Positions 35,505 through 43,701 of a stretch of 64,000 bases of DNA are shown here, piece by piece. Under the pieces are notes generated by a model. That model saw only the letters and a program-made list of their open reading frames with translations, was not told where the DNA came from and did not search any database. Source of the DNA: an uncultured Lachnospiraceae bacterium (lineage in GTDB: Bacteria; Bacillota; Clostridia; Lachnospirales; Lachnospiraceae); contig CAMNOU010000003.1 in the NCBI GenBank assembly GCA_946546945.1, forward strand, positions 62,001 through 126,000, written 5' to 3'. Every line of letters starts with the position of its first letter. Position 1 is the first letter of the stretch. The position numbers and the translations under genes were made by a program.

Positions 35505-36605
35505 TTATACGTTAAACCGGAAAAGAATGACATCTCCGTCCCGGACGACATAATCTTTTCCCTCCATGCCGACCAGTCCTTTCTCACGGGCTGCCGCCAG
35601 GGAACCGCACTCCAGCAAATCCCTGTAATTCACTACTTCTGCCTTGATGAATCCCCGCTCGAAATCTGTATGAATCTTTCCTGCCGCCTGCGGAGCCTTC
35701 GTTCCGATCCGGATGGTCCATGCGCGGGTCTCATCCTCACCGGCTGTCAGGAAGCTCATCAGCCCCAGAATACGATAGCTTGCCTGAATCAGTTTCTCCA
35801 GTCCGGACTGCGAGATTCCCAATTCCTCCAGGAACATGGCTCTTTCCTCATCATCCAGCTCTGCCATCTCCGCTTCAATACTTGCGCACAGCGCAAATAC
35901 CTCACTGCCCTCCTCTTTTGCCATGGCCCGGACAGCCTGCACATACGGATTGGATGCGCCGTCATCCGCCAGATCATCCTCCGAAACATTCGCGGCGTAA
36001 ATCACCGGCTTTGCAGTCAGCAGATTATAGGAAGCAAACCATGCCTGATCATCTTCATCCTCGCCGATTTCAAAGGTCTTTGCAAGTTTGCCGTCCTCCA
36101 GATGGGCCTTGATCTTCTTTAACAGCTCTTCCTCTTTCGCAAGCTTTTTATCCATGCGGGCCCCTTTTGTTACCTTTGCGATCCGGCGCTCCAGGATCTC
36201 AATATCTGAAAAGATCAGCTCAAAATTGATTGTTTCAATATCTCTGGCCGAATCTACACTGCCATCCACATGTACGACATTCGGATTTTCAAAACACCGC
36301 ACCACATGCACAATGGCATCCACCTCACGAATGTTTGCAAGGAACTGATTGCCCAGTCCCTCTCCTTTGCTTGCGCCTTTCACCAGCCCTGCAATATCCA
36401 CAAACTCAATCACGGCCGGGGTAACCTTTTTGGAATGGTACATATCGCCAAGCAGCTTCAGCCGCTCATCCGGTACGGCAACCACTCCGATGTTCGGGTC
36501 AATCGTACAGAACGGATAGTTTGCCGACTCGGCGCCTGCCTTTGTCAGCGAATTGAACAGAGTGCTTTTGCCGACATTTGGCAGTCCCACAATACCTAAC
36601 TTCAT
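35505..36605 (-). CDS. ychF: Redox-regulated ATPase / GTP-binding protein YchF
   Basis: 366 residues. Obg-like P-loop GLPNVGKSTLFNSLTKAG, G2/G3 segments YPFCTIDPNIGVV and VEFVDIAGLVKGASKGEGLG, the altered G4 NVSE typical of ATP-preferring YchF, and a C-terminal TGS domain (about 280-364, TIRIGTKAPQAAGKIH, FERGFIKAEVV). Binds ribosomes and is linked to translation and stress. It starts a likely ychF-ylmC-nrdR unit; a 140-base leader with hairpins precedes it. Confidence 0.97.
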   Translation of the reverse strand: MKLGIVGLPNVGKSTLFNSLTKAGAESANYPFCTIDPNIGVVAVPDERLKLLGDMYHSKKVTPAVIEFVDIAGLVKGASKGEGLGNQFLANIREVDAIVHVVRCFENPNVVHVDGSVDSARDIETINFELIFSDIEILERRIAKVTKGARMDKKLAKEEELLKKIKAHLEDGKLAKTFEIGEDEDDQAWFASYNLLTAKPVIYAANVSEDDLADDGASNPYVQAVRAMAKEEGSEVFALCASIEAEMAELDDEERAMFLEELGISQSGLEKLIQASYRILGLMSFLTAGEDETRAWTIRIGTKAPQAAGKIHTDFERGFIKAEVVNYRDLLECGSLAAAREKGLVGMEGKDYVVRDGDVILFRFNV

Positions 36606-36683
36606 CTATCTTTACTTCCTTTCTCTGGGAGATACACGTTCCCATGTTCTTTCTCTCAGGCATCTGATCTTTTAAATGCATAT

Positions 36684-36700
36684 GTACGCCTGCGGCGTAC
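36684..36700. repeat. Short inverted repeat in the ychF leader
   Basis: GTACGCC TGC GGCGTAC, a 7-bp perfect stem with a three-base loop, with no T run on either side. It lies within the expected 5' untranslated region of ychF. Confidence 0.5.
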
Positions 36701-36749
36701 CTGATGTCTTGCACAGCAGGTGTGTCCTCCCGCTGCCTGAACAGCTAAC

Positions 36750-36755
36750 ATTGTA
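36750..36755 (-). promoter_or_regulatory. Possible extended -10 promoter of ychF
   Basis: Minus strand TGT followed by TACAAT, an extended -10 element, without a good -35. It would give a leader of about 135 bases. It is the best candidate in the 226-base gap between cbiA and ychF, which otherwise holds only the short hairpins. Confidence 0.45.
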
Positions 36756-36831
36756 ACATACCGGACTCGATTTCTCCAGTCCTTTTCTGCAATAAGCGCA
36801 GGAAATACACGGCCGCCTTCTCCGTACGCGG

Positions 36832-38250
36832 CTATGCTTTGCTCTGTCTTTCCCTGTGCTTATACTCTTCGCATCTTCGCACAAATTCTGCCGCGTACTC
36901 CGGATTGGAGTAATAATACAGATGCGGGAACCCTGCCGCCAGACTGTCATCTGCTGCGATGCAGTCCCAGCTGCGCTTTCTGTGCGGTTTTTCTGCATGG
37001 AAAGCAGAGCCGTTTCCGGAACTGTCAAAATAGTGAAATTCATGCCCTTTGATCTGACTCCCCTGTTTTCCATACAGCTGCGCTTTATTTGCTGTAAGAG
37101 TAATATATCCGAATCTGCCCAGGCGATCTGTGCGGTGCACATGCTCCGGGATGCTGCCGACCATAGGCCAGCTTTTGTTTTCCATATCTTCCATCGTTTC
37201 ATGCAGATACATGAATCCCCCGCACTCCGCAATGCAGGGAATCTTTGCCGCAATCGCCTCCCGGACGGACTGCCGCATCGTGATATTCCCGCTGAGCTGC
37301 CCCGCATACAATTCGGGATAACCGCCGCCGATCAGAATCCCCTGTATCCCGTCCGGAAGCTTCCGGTCATGCAGCGGAGAAAAAAATACGAGCTCAGCCC
37401 CAAGTTCCCGCAAAAGATCCAGGTTATCCTCATAATAAAAGCAAAAGGCTTCATCCCTTGCGACCGCGATTCGGGGATTTGCTTCTTCTCTTTTTTCAAG
37501 CTTCTGCAGCCCTTCCGGGATGGATATCTCTAACTCCCCCGCATCCTTCGCCATTCCGATCAGGGCATCCAGATCAACCGTTTCCTCCATGACAGCAGCC
37601 AGACGGTTTAACCGCTCCTTCAGATCAGCCATCTCATCCGGCAGCACAAGCCCCAGATGGCGGCTTTCAATCACGCCGGCCTCCAGGCGCGGTACGTATC
37701 CCAGCACTTTTACCGGCAGCGCCTCTTCTATCAGCTTCTTCAATTCGGGATACAGCATGGGTGAAGTCTGATTCAGGATTACCCCGCGGATATGGCTGTC
37801 CTTTCTTCCTGCTTTTTTAATCATGGCAGGAACAGACAGAAATCCCTGAATCTGAGCCGCCACTGACAGGCTCATTCCTTTCGCATTGACGACCAGTATG
37901 ACCGGTGTATCCGTCTCATCTGCCAGATCCCAGGAAGATGCCTCTGCTGTAATTCCTGCCACACCATCATAGAATCCCATCACGCCTTCTATCACAGACA
38001 GATCAGATTTTTCTGCATGCTTCGCAAACAGATACCGGACCGTATCGCCATCCGCAAAAAAGGTGTCCAGATTCCTGGATGGAACGCCGATCACCCTGGT
38101 GTGAAACATGGGATCGATATAATCCGGCCCGCATTTAAAAGCAGATACCTGCAGGCTTCGATTGTGCAGTGCCTGCAGCAGGCCGCAGGTCACCAGTGTT
38201 TTTCCGCTGCCGCTCGAAGGAGCGGCAAGCATTATTCTCGGAAGCTTCAT
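36832..38250 (-). CDS. cbiA: Cobyrinate a,c-diamide synthase
   Basis: 472 residues. N-terminal P-loop dethiobiotin synthetase-like domain (MLAAPSSGSGKTLVTCGLL, then KCGPDYIDPMFH typical of CbiA) and a C-terminal class I glutaminase domain with nucleophile Cys in IPCIAECGGFMYL and His near EFHYFDSS. It amidates the a and c side chains of cobyrinate using glutamine and ATP. Last gene of the local cobalamin set, 36 bases after the CbiJ-CbiE-CbiT fusion gene. AGTGGAG precedes the ATG. Confidence 0.95.
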   Translation of the reverse strand: MKLPRIMLAAPSSGSGKTLVTCGLLQALHNRSLQVSAFKCGPDYIDPMFHTRVIGVPSRNLDTFFADGDTVRYLFAKHAEKSDLSVIEGVMGFYDGVAGITAEASSWDLADETDTPVILVVNAKGMSLSVAAQIQGFLSVPAMIKKAGRKDSHIRGVILNQTSPMLYPELKKLIEEALPVKVLGYVPRLEAGVIESRHLGLVLPDEMADLKERLNRLAAVMEETVDLDALIGMAKDAGELEISIPEGLQKLEKREEANPRIAVARDEAFCFYYEDNLDLLRELGAELVFFSPLHDRKLPDGIQGILIGGGYPELYAGQLSGNITMRQSVREAIAAKIPCIAECGGFMYLHETMEDMENKSWPMVGSIPEHVHRTDRLGRFGYITLTANKAQLYGKQGSQIKGHEFHYFDSSGNGSAFHAEKPHRKRSWDCIAADDSLAAGFPHLYYYSNPEYAAEFVRRCEEYKHRERQSKA

Positions 38251-38286
38251 TTTTCTCCACTGTCCTTTACTGTCAGAACGTATCTG

Positions 38287-40554
38287 CTATTCAGCGTCTT
38301 CATGGCCGCATAAAACTACAATATATACCGGATTCTGTCCGATCATCATATGATTGTCCCGGACCGTCCTGGCCCTGGCCACGGTGACACAGGAAATGTC
38401 CTCAATTTCCAAATCCATGTCTTTTGCAAGATGGATGGTCTCGTTTAAAGTCTCCAGCATGATGCAGTTGATGACAATGCGCACCTTCGGATTCTTTTGA
38501 AGGAGAACATAAAGAATGTTTTTGAGGCTTCCTCCGCTTCCGCCGATAAACGCATGTGTCGGCGCAGGAAGATCCTCCAGCATCTCAGGAGCCCGCCCGG
38601 GCACAATCTCCAGATTTGACGCCGCAAATTTTTTGCGGTTCTGAGCAATCAGATTCCATCCTTCTTCTTTCCACTCAATGGCATATACTTTTCCCTGATC
38701 GGCAATCCGCGCGCACTCTACCGATACGGATCCGGTTCCGGCACCAATATCATAGATGACGGAATTTCGTTTCAGACGCAGCTTGGAAAGTGAGACCGTA
38801 CGCACTTCTTCCTTCGTCATCGGAACTTCCCCGCGGATGAACTCGTCATCGGGGATGCCAAAAGTCACCGTCTGGAGCGCTGCCTTTTCATTAATCAGAA
38901 TGACCGAACAGATTCCTATTTCATCAAATTTGAGAAAATCTGAAACACTTCCGAACCACACCCACTCAGACTCATAGCTCAGATCCGTTCCAACATACAT
39001 CTTTACCTCTCCAAGCCCGTAGTTCATCAGCTTTTCTGCAATCTGCCGTATGCTTTTCGCATCTGAAGCAAGGGCAAATACCTTTTCATTTGTCCGGACA
39101 GCGCCGATCAGATTCTGCTCGCGTCCGTGCGCACTCACCAGACGGATATCCTCCCACGGTATCTGAAGCTTAGCCGCAAAATATTCGACTGTTGAAATAC
39201 CACAAATCAGCTGAACCTCAAACTCTTCGTTCTGCCCGTCCGCGTTCAGTCTTTCCAGAATCATCTTCGCCCCGCTGTAAAAGCCTACATCTCCGGAAAG
39301 ACCAATCACAAACCGTCTGTATTCCTGATGTTCTGAAATATAGTTTACAATATCATCGCTCTGATAAAGAATCTCCATCGGTTTCTCAAACCGGCTCAGC
39401 GTTTTCAACATCCGGTTTGCACCGATCATACAGTCCGCTTCTCTGCAGGCCTGTACAGCCTCAACGGTCATCGCATCTGCATTCCCGGGGCCGATCCCGA
39501 CCAGAGAAACCCTTCGCTTCCGGACTTTTTCACTGTCAGACAGCCGGTCCGTCTCATCATCCGCATCCTTTCTCAGATTGCAGAAAAGGGGAACCCGGTC
39601 ATACGGTTTCAGGCTGTCAGCACCGGAGAGTTTCGGGGCGTCCGGCTCTTCCATCTCAGCGTTTTCATTACGTTTTTCTTCCTCCAAATCAGGATCGTCC
39701 TGTTCGGCGAAGAAGTCTTCCTGTTCGCCGCTTGCTTTTATGATTTCTTCCCCGCGTACATAATTCTCCCACATTTCCAGCATCAGCTGCCGGATCTCTT
39801 CTGAAGAATCCCCAGTTTCCACTACCGGGCGCCGGATGACCACACAAGTTGTCCCCGTCTCGCGGGCCGCCTCCAGCTTCGCGTCAAATCCGCCGGCCTG
39901 TCCCGATTCTTTGGTGACCAGATACGATGCTCCGGTCATCCGGAGCGTTGCCACATTCATTTCCTTTGAAAAAGGGCCCTGCATGCAAATAACCTGTTTT
40001 TTCTTCAGGCCGTATTTCTCCATCTCATCAAACACGCCTTCCTGCAATAGTACTCGTGCATAAAGGCGTTCGTGATCTTCAATCTCATCTGCAAACACCG
40101 GCAGCTCTTTCATGCCGGTTGTCAGCAAAATATTCCCCTGCTGTTCATTCAGCCAGATTGCAGCTGAAAGCACATCAGGAAAAGTTTCGATTCCGGGAAG
40201 CTTTTCCAGATCTGCGCCTTCCCGCAAGAGTCTCCGATAAGGAATCGAGGCTTTTTCACAGGCACTGCGGATATTCGCAGTCACCTGATCGGCATAGGGA
40301 TGTGTCGCATCAATGACAGAAAGCGGTTGAAGATTTACAATAAACTGTTCCATCTCCTCTTCCCGCATCCGTCCTGTATGCACCTGAATATACGGCATGG
40401 GCTGCATCAGTTCTTCCCCATACTCCGTGGCAACACATACCATCGCCGGAATACGCTGCTCATTCAAAAACTCTGCCAGCGAGCGCCCCTCGCTTGTCCC
40501 CGCAAATATCAGGAACTGTCTGCCCCTTCTTAAACTTTCCGATGTGTTACTCAA
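38287..40554 (-). CDS. Three-domain cobalamin enzyme: CbiJ (precorrin-6x reductase) + CbiE + CbiT methyltransferase/decarboxylase
   Basis: 755 residues, translated from a TTG at 40554 with GGAGGG six bases before. Residues 1-255 are CbiJ/CobK-like (FLIFAGTSEGRSLAEFL, VIDATHPYADQVTANI, LLTTGMKEL). An acidic linker (about 262-345, rich in Glu and Asp) follows. Residues 350-560 are CbiE, a tetrapyrrole methylase (VSLVGIGPGNADAMTVEAV, GLSGDVGFYSGA). Residues 565-755 are CbiT (GEVPMTKEEVRTVSLSKL, SAM site IYDIGAGTGSVSVECA, GGSGGSLKNIL). Together they would perform reduction of precorrin-6A and the C5/C15 methylations with decarboxylation. CbiE-CbiT fusions (CobL) are common; adding CbiJ with a charged linker is less so. 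The start overlaps the cbiG stop by 8 bases. Confidence 0.93.
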   Translation of the reverse strand: MSNTSESLRRGRQFLIFAGTSEGRSLAEFLNEQRIPAMVCVATEYGEELMQPMPYIQVHTGRMREEEMEQFIVNLQPLSVIDATHPYADQVTANIRSACEKASIPYRRLLREGADLEKLPGIETFPDVLSAAIWLNEQQGNILLTTGMKELPVFADEIEDHERLYARVLLQEGVFDEMEKYGLKKKQVICMQGPFSKEMNVATLRMTGASYLVTKESGQAGGFDAKLEAARETGTTCVVIRRPVVETGDSSEEIRQLMLEMWENYVRGEEIIKASGEQEDFFAEQDDPDLEEEKRNENAEMEEPDAPKLSGADSLKPYDRVPLFCNLRKDADDETDRLSDSEKVRKRRVSLVGIGPGNADAMTVEAVQACREADCMIGANRMLKTLSRFEKPMEILYQSDDIVNYISEHQEYRRFVIGLSGDVGFYSGAKMILERLNADGQNEEFEVQLICGISTVEYFAAKLQIPWEDIRLVSAHGREQNLIGAVRTNEKVFALASDAKSIRQIAEKLMNYGLGEVKMYVGTDLSYESEWVWFGSVSDFLKFDEIGICSVILINEKAALQTVTFGIPDDEFIRGEVPMTKEEVRTVSLSKLRLKRNSVIYDIGAGTGSVSVECARIADQGKVYAIEWKEEGWNLIAQNRKKFAASNLEIVPGRAPEMLEDLPAPTHAFIGGSGGSLKNILYVLLQKNPKVRIVINCIMLETLNETIHLAKDMDLEIEDISCVTVARARTVRDNHMMIGQNPVYIVVLCGHEDAE

Positions 40555-41692
40555 AGCAAACCCTCCAATTCTTTTCCAATAATGCGGCTGTCACCCCATT
40601 TTCAGCCTGTTTGCGGCAAATAAACCCGGCAGCCGCCCGCTCCTCGGGAGCCAGTGCAGCCAGTGCGGCCCGCTCACACACATTGTCCACCCCGATTGTC
40701 TTTTTCACAAACTCCGATCCGGTAAACTCCCCCGGTATTTCCATCAGACTTTCCGCAGGAAATGTCAAAAAAGGGCACTGCAGGAAATCTGCCAGCTGCT
40801 GAAGTCCGGCTTCATCGGCCTTCCGGTCAATGGATACCACGGCAGCAATACTCTTTTCCATAATCTGATGTTCCTTCAGCAATCGCGTTAAAAATGCGTG
40901 AATCTCTTCAAAGGTTTTCCCTCTTTTACATCCGATTCCGAGAATCACCGCCCGGGGAATCAGATGAAGAATTTTTCCTGTCTGTTTCGGAATCTTCCCG
41001 TCCGGCTGCTCGAACCCTGTATATGTAAAAGGAGAAACATAAATCAGCCGGTTCGAAAGCAGTGTTCGTCCGCCCGAAACATCCAGGCTCAACTCCTTCT
41101 TTGCCGGCATCCTTACGCGCACCAATTCATCCGGAATCTGTCCGCTCACCTCTCCCCCGCAATAAAAAAGAACCGTTTTTCCATCCACCAGATCTGCCGC
41201 AATCCGCTTCGCCGCTCCCAGATCCGCAATGGTCAGATGATTTTTGTCTGCCCAGACATCAATGGCCAGTTTTCTGTTCACATCCGAAGCGGTCGTGATG
41301 ACCGGTTCCGCGCCAATAGACAGTGCGACCTGCCTTGCATACGCATTGGCACCGCCCAGATGCCCTGACAAAAGAGAAATCACATAATTGCCCCGCTCAT
41401 CAGCCACAAGCACGGCGGGATCCTTTGTCTTTGACTGCAAAAAAGGCGCTATAGTACGGACTGCGATTCCGCTCGCTCCGATAAAAATCAGCAGTCTGCT
41501 GGAATAAAACACTGCCGCGCACCATGTCTGAAGGCCTCCCGAGACCAGTAAAACCTCCGGATGCTCTGACGCAATCTCCTCTTTCGTCGTATAAATCTGT
41601 ATCTCCTCTGCGTCCAGCGCCTCCCTCATCCTGCAGGCCAGCGCATACCCCTGCCTGGTAAAAAAAATAATACTGATCCGCTCTTTCATCAT
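40547..41692 (-). CDS. cbiG: Cobalt-precorrin-5A hydrolase CbiG
   Basis: 381 residues. N-terminal CbiG domain (about 1-130), central region with LLSGHLGGANAYARQVA and ITTASDVNRKLAIDVWA, and C-terminal CobE/CbiG domain starting LGIGCKRGKTFEEI and ending in a Cys/Ala-rich segment (VCERAALAALAPEERAAAGF). It opens the lactone of cobalt-precorrin-5A, releasing acetaldehyde, a step specific to the anaerobic pathway. Starts the base after the stop of the upstream hypothetical gene and overlaps the fusion gene by 8 bases. Confidence 0.94.
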   Translation of the reverse strand: MMKERISIIFFTRQGYALACRMREALDAEEIQIYTTKEEIASEHPEVLLVSGGLQTWCAAVFYSSRLLIFIGASGIAVRTIAPFLQSKTKDPAVLVADERGNYVISLLSGHLGGANAYARQVALSIGAEPVITTASDVNRKLAIDVWADKNHLTIADLGAAKRIAADLVDGKTVLFYCGGEVSGQIPDELVRVRMPAKKELSLDVSGGRTLLSNRLIYVSPFTYTGFEQPDGKIPKQTGKILHLIPRAVILGIGCKRGKTFEEIHAFLTRLLKEHQIMEKSIAAVVSIDRKADEAGLQQLADFLQCPFLTFPAESLMEIPGEFTGSEFVKKTIGVDNVCERAALAALAPEERAAAGFICRKQAENGVTAALLEKNWRVCFE

Positions 41693-42142
41693 CTACTTAT
41701 CCTTAAAGCAAATATATTCATTCTCATAATTCCCCCACCAGGTTGTCCTGCTCCTGCCGCGTTCTTCAGAGGAAGTAAAATAAATCGTTGAAAACAGCAT
41801 CTCCTGCGCATTCAGCCTGACAATGATACGAAGCAGTTTGTCATCCAGCGGGAAAATAATCTCGTCTTCTACTTCGTCCGGGAACGGTTTTATAACCTGC
41901 AGATAATCCCGCTCCTCGCGGCTCAGCAGCTCATCCACCATCTCTTTCGACTCCTCGTCCAGACGGAAATAATAAAAGTCGGCATATGCGTGATCGGCAC
42001 CGTATTCCTTTTTCAGACTTTTAAAATGCGAATAGGCTTTCTTCTCATCCATCACCATTTTTATATCCCGGTATCGTTTCAGGCCATCGGTGATCTTGTC
42101 AAAGCAAATCGCACCTTTCTCCTGTAATTCAGCAGCTTTCAT
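41693..42142 (-). CDS. Uncharacterised small protein heading the cobalamin genes
   Basis: 149 residues from the ATG at 42142, chosen because AGAGGTGG lies five bases before it; the frame is open to 42163. Soluble, mixed charge, no signal or membrane segment. Visible stretches: KAYSHFKSLKKEYGADHAYA, and a C-terminal part IFPLDDKLLRIIVRLNAQEM followed by SSEERGRSRTTWWGNYENEY. I do not recognise the family. Its stop directly abuts the cbiG start, so it is the first gene of the cobalamin transcript (promoter 42228-42256). It may have a tie to the pathway or simply be a passenger. Confidence 0.8.
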   Translation of the reverse strand: MKAAELQEKGAICFDKITDGLKRYRDIKMVMDEKKAYSHFKSLKKEYGADHAYADFYYFRLDEESKEMVDELLSREERDYLQVIKPFPDEVEDEIIFPLDDKLLRIIVRLNAQEMLFSTIYFTSSEERGRSRTTWWGNYENEYICFKDK

Positions 42143-42227
42143 AACCCACCTCTTTATCGTCATTCAAAACAAAGGTCTCCATAGGAAATCGCAATTTCCC
42201 ATAATTCAAAAAATAAGCTCTGCAAGT

Positions 42228-42256
42228 ATACTAACATATACCGCAAAGCTTAGCAA
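42228..42256 (-). promoter_or_regulatory. Promoter of the cobalamin gene set
   Basis: Minus strand -35 TTGCTA (42251-42256), 17-bp spacer, -10 TAGTAT (42228-42233), leader of about 78 bases. Confidence 0.5.
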
Positions 42257-42317
42257 GAATACAAAAATCCGTTATTTACAGACAAGAAAACCATTATCAG
42301 AAACAGGATAATAACAC

Positions 42318-42346
42318 TTTACAAACACTCCGAACCATGCTATTCT
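42318..42346 (+). promoter_or_regulatory. Promoter of the Rpn-family gene
   Basis: -35 TTTACA (42318-42323), 17 bp, TGC plus -10 TATTCT (42341-42346), an extended -10 arrangement. Leader of about 115 bases. Confidence 0.5.
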
Positions 42347-42469
42347 CTTTTTATCTGAAACAGATGTTTTATCTTTTCTCACAGATAACATCTGGAATCT
42401 ATTCTATTTGGTCATGGCTGATCGCCATTTATCCAAATAAACAATACCAACAGAAAAGGAAATCAGCTT

Positions 42470-43561
42470 ATGGCAAGAAAGAAAAAACTACGCCCTTTCA
42501 CTTCTGCAAATTCATCAGAATTTGACATCGACAAATTATCCGGAAAACTCCCTGTCCGCCTCCTCAATGATTATATGTTTCACGTCCTGTTTTTGAAGAA
42601 CAATCATTTACTGAAAGCCTTTCTGGCTTCCATTCTTCATGAAGACATCAGCAATATAACCTCATGCCAGATCACAAATCCCATTCAGTACGGAAGGGAT
42701 ATCAACTCCAAAACCGTCATTTACGACATGAAAATAACACTCAATAATCAGATTTATATCAATCTGGAAATACAGGTTCTGGATGAAAAAAACTGGACAG
42801 AACGTTCTATGATCTATCTATGCCGGACCTTTGATAATCTGGAAAAAAATGTCCCTTATACAGATGTCAAGCCCTCTATTCACATAGGCTTGCTGAACTA
42901 TACTCTGTTCCATGATCACCCGGAGTTTTGTTCCGTATATTCGATGATGAATGTGAAAAATCACAATATTTACAGTAGAAAATTTCTATTGTATGTGATA
43001 GACTTAACTCAGATAGAACTCGCTACTGAAGAAGATAAACAGTATCAGGTTGATCTGTGGGCACGCTTCTTCACCGCCGGAACATGGGAGGACATCAAAA
43101 TGTTAGCGAAAAGAAATCCGATTTTTAAAGAAGCATCTGAAGCAATCTGTAAACTGTCCAGAAAAGAAAGAATCCGGTTGGAATATGAAGCAAGGGAAGA
43201 CTACTTCCATCGGCGGGCCGACCGCCTGAAAATAGAAAGAGCTCAGAAAGCACAGCTTCGGGAAATGGATTCTCAGATTTCCAAACAAAGAGCGGAGCTC
43301 ATGAAAAAGGAGTCGCAGATTTCTGAGCAGCAAACGGAACTCATAGAAAAAGAGTCGCAGATTTCTGAGCAGCAAGCCGAACTCATAGAAAAAGAATCGC
43401 AGATTTCTGAGCAACAAGCAGAACTCATAGAAAAAGAGTCGCAGATTTCTGAGCAACAAGCAGAACTCATAAAAAAAGAGTCGCAGATTTCTGAGCAGCA
43501 AGCCGAACTCGACCGGTTAAAAACTCTTTTAGTGAAACATGGCATTCATTCGGATACATAA
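42470..43561 (+). CDS. Rpn family PD-(D/E)XK nuclease with coiled-coil repeat tail
   Basis: 363 residues. Residues 28-230 match the Rpn/transposase_31-like PD-(D/E)XK nuclease family: LLNDYMFHVLFLKNNHLLKAF start, then Asp86 in VIYDMKITLN and Glu100-x-Gln102 in INLEIQV as active-site residues. Such proteins are thought to nick DNA and promote RecA-independent recombination; they are often miscalled transposases. From 240 the chain is charged and helical, and residues 267-350 are six 14-residue repeats of the form ESQISEQQAELIEK, two heptads each, so a long coiled coil. A short end DRLKTLLVKHGIHSDT follows. No terminal inverted repeats flank the gene. AAAAGGA lies before the ATG. Confidence 0.88.
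   Translation: MARKKKLRPFTSANSSEFDIDKLSGKLPVRLLNDYMFHVLFLKNNHLLKAFLASILHEDISNITSCQITNPIQYGRDINSKTVIYDMKITLNNQIYINLEIQVLDEKNWTERSMIYLCRTFDNLEKNVPYTDVKPSIHIGLLNYTLFHDHPEFCSVYSMMNVKNHNIYSRKFLLYVIDLTQIELATEEDKQYQVDLWARFFTAGTWEDIKMLAKRNPIFKEASEAICKLSRKERIRLEYEAREDYFHRRADRLKIERAQKAQLREMDSQISKQRAELMKKESQISEQQTELIEKESQISEQQAELIEKESQISEQQAELIEKESQISEQQAELIKKESQISEQQAELDRLKTLLVKHGIHSDT
43268..43519 (+). repeat. Six 42-bp tandem repeats in the Rpn gene
   Basis: Six in-frame units of 42 bases (14 residues). The middle units are nearly identical in DNA (for example gagtcgcagatttctgagca repeated), while the first is diverged (DSQISKQRAELMKK). Copy number change would add or remove two heptads of coiled coil without breaking the frame. 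Confidence 0.93.
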
Positions 43562-43590
43562 CTGAATGTTTTAAAAAAACAATTATTTAC

Positions 43591-43634
43591 TAAAAAGCGG
43601 ACATTGGTTGGTTAATAACCCAAGAAATGTCCGC
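43591..43634 (-). terminator. Terminator of the glycan operon
   Basis: GCGGACATT (43597-43605) pairs with AATGTCCGC (43626-43634); the loop holds a further GGTT/AACC pairing. On the minus strand it is followed by TTTTTAG. About 65 bases after the last glycosyltransferase stop, and with no T run in the plus direction. Confidence 0.88.
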
Positions 43635-43701
43635 ACCCGTGTATGTACTCGCTGGAAGGAATACACAATTCCAAAAGAAAAACATATCGCGAATATTAAG
43701 A

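Larger units (their letters stand above)
42143..42469. other. Intergenic region with two divergent promoters
   Basis: A 327-base AT-rich stretch between the cobalamin genes and the Rpn gene. Apart from two back-to-back promoters I see no gene, no cobalamin riboswitch (no B12-box-like conserved element) and no strong hairpin. Confidence 0.6.

Noticed and set aside
36672-37307. Minus-strand open frame of about 210 residues overlapping the end of cbiA
   Set aside because: Lies in another frame of cbiA, is Arg/Ser/Cys-rich as shadow frames are, and has no ribosome site.
42143-42469. Cobalamin riboswitch upstream of the cobalamin genes
   Set aside because: Expected by context, but I see no B12-box-like element or long conserved fold; the leader from the predicted start is only about 78 bases.
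43103-43545. Repetitive Leu/Phe- or Cys/Ser-rich open frames antisense to the Rpn repeats
   Set aside because: They are the reverse complement of the 42-bp repeats; the plus frame has a nuclease domain, promoter and ribosome site.
42470-43561. Insertion sequence
   Set aside because: Rpn proteins are often labelled transposases, but there are no terminal inverted repeats, target duplications or DDE motif.
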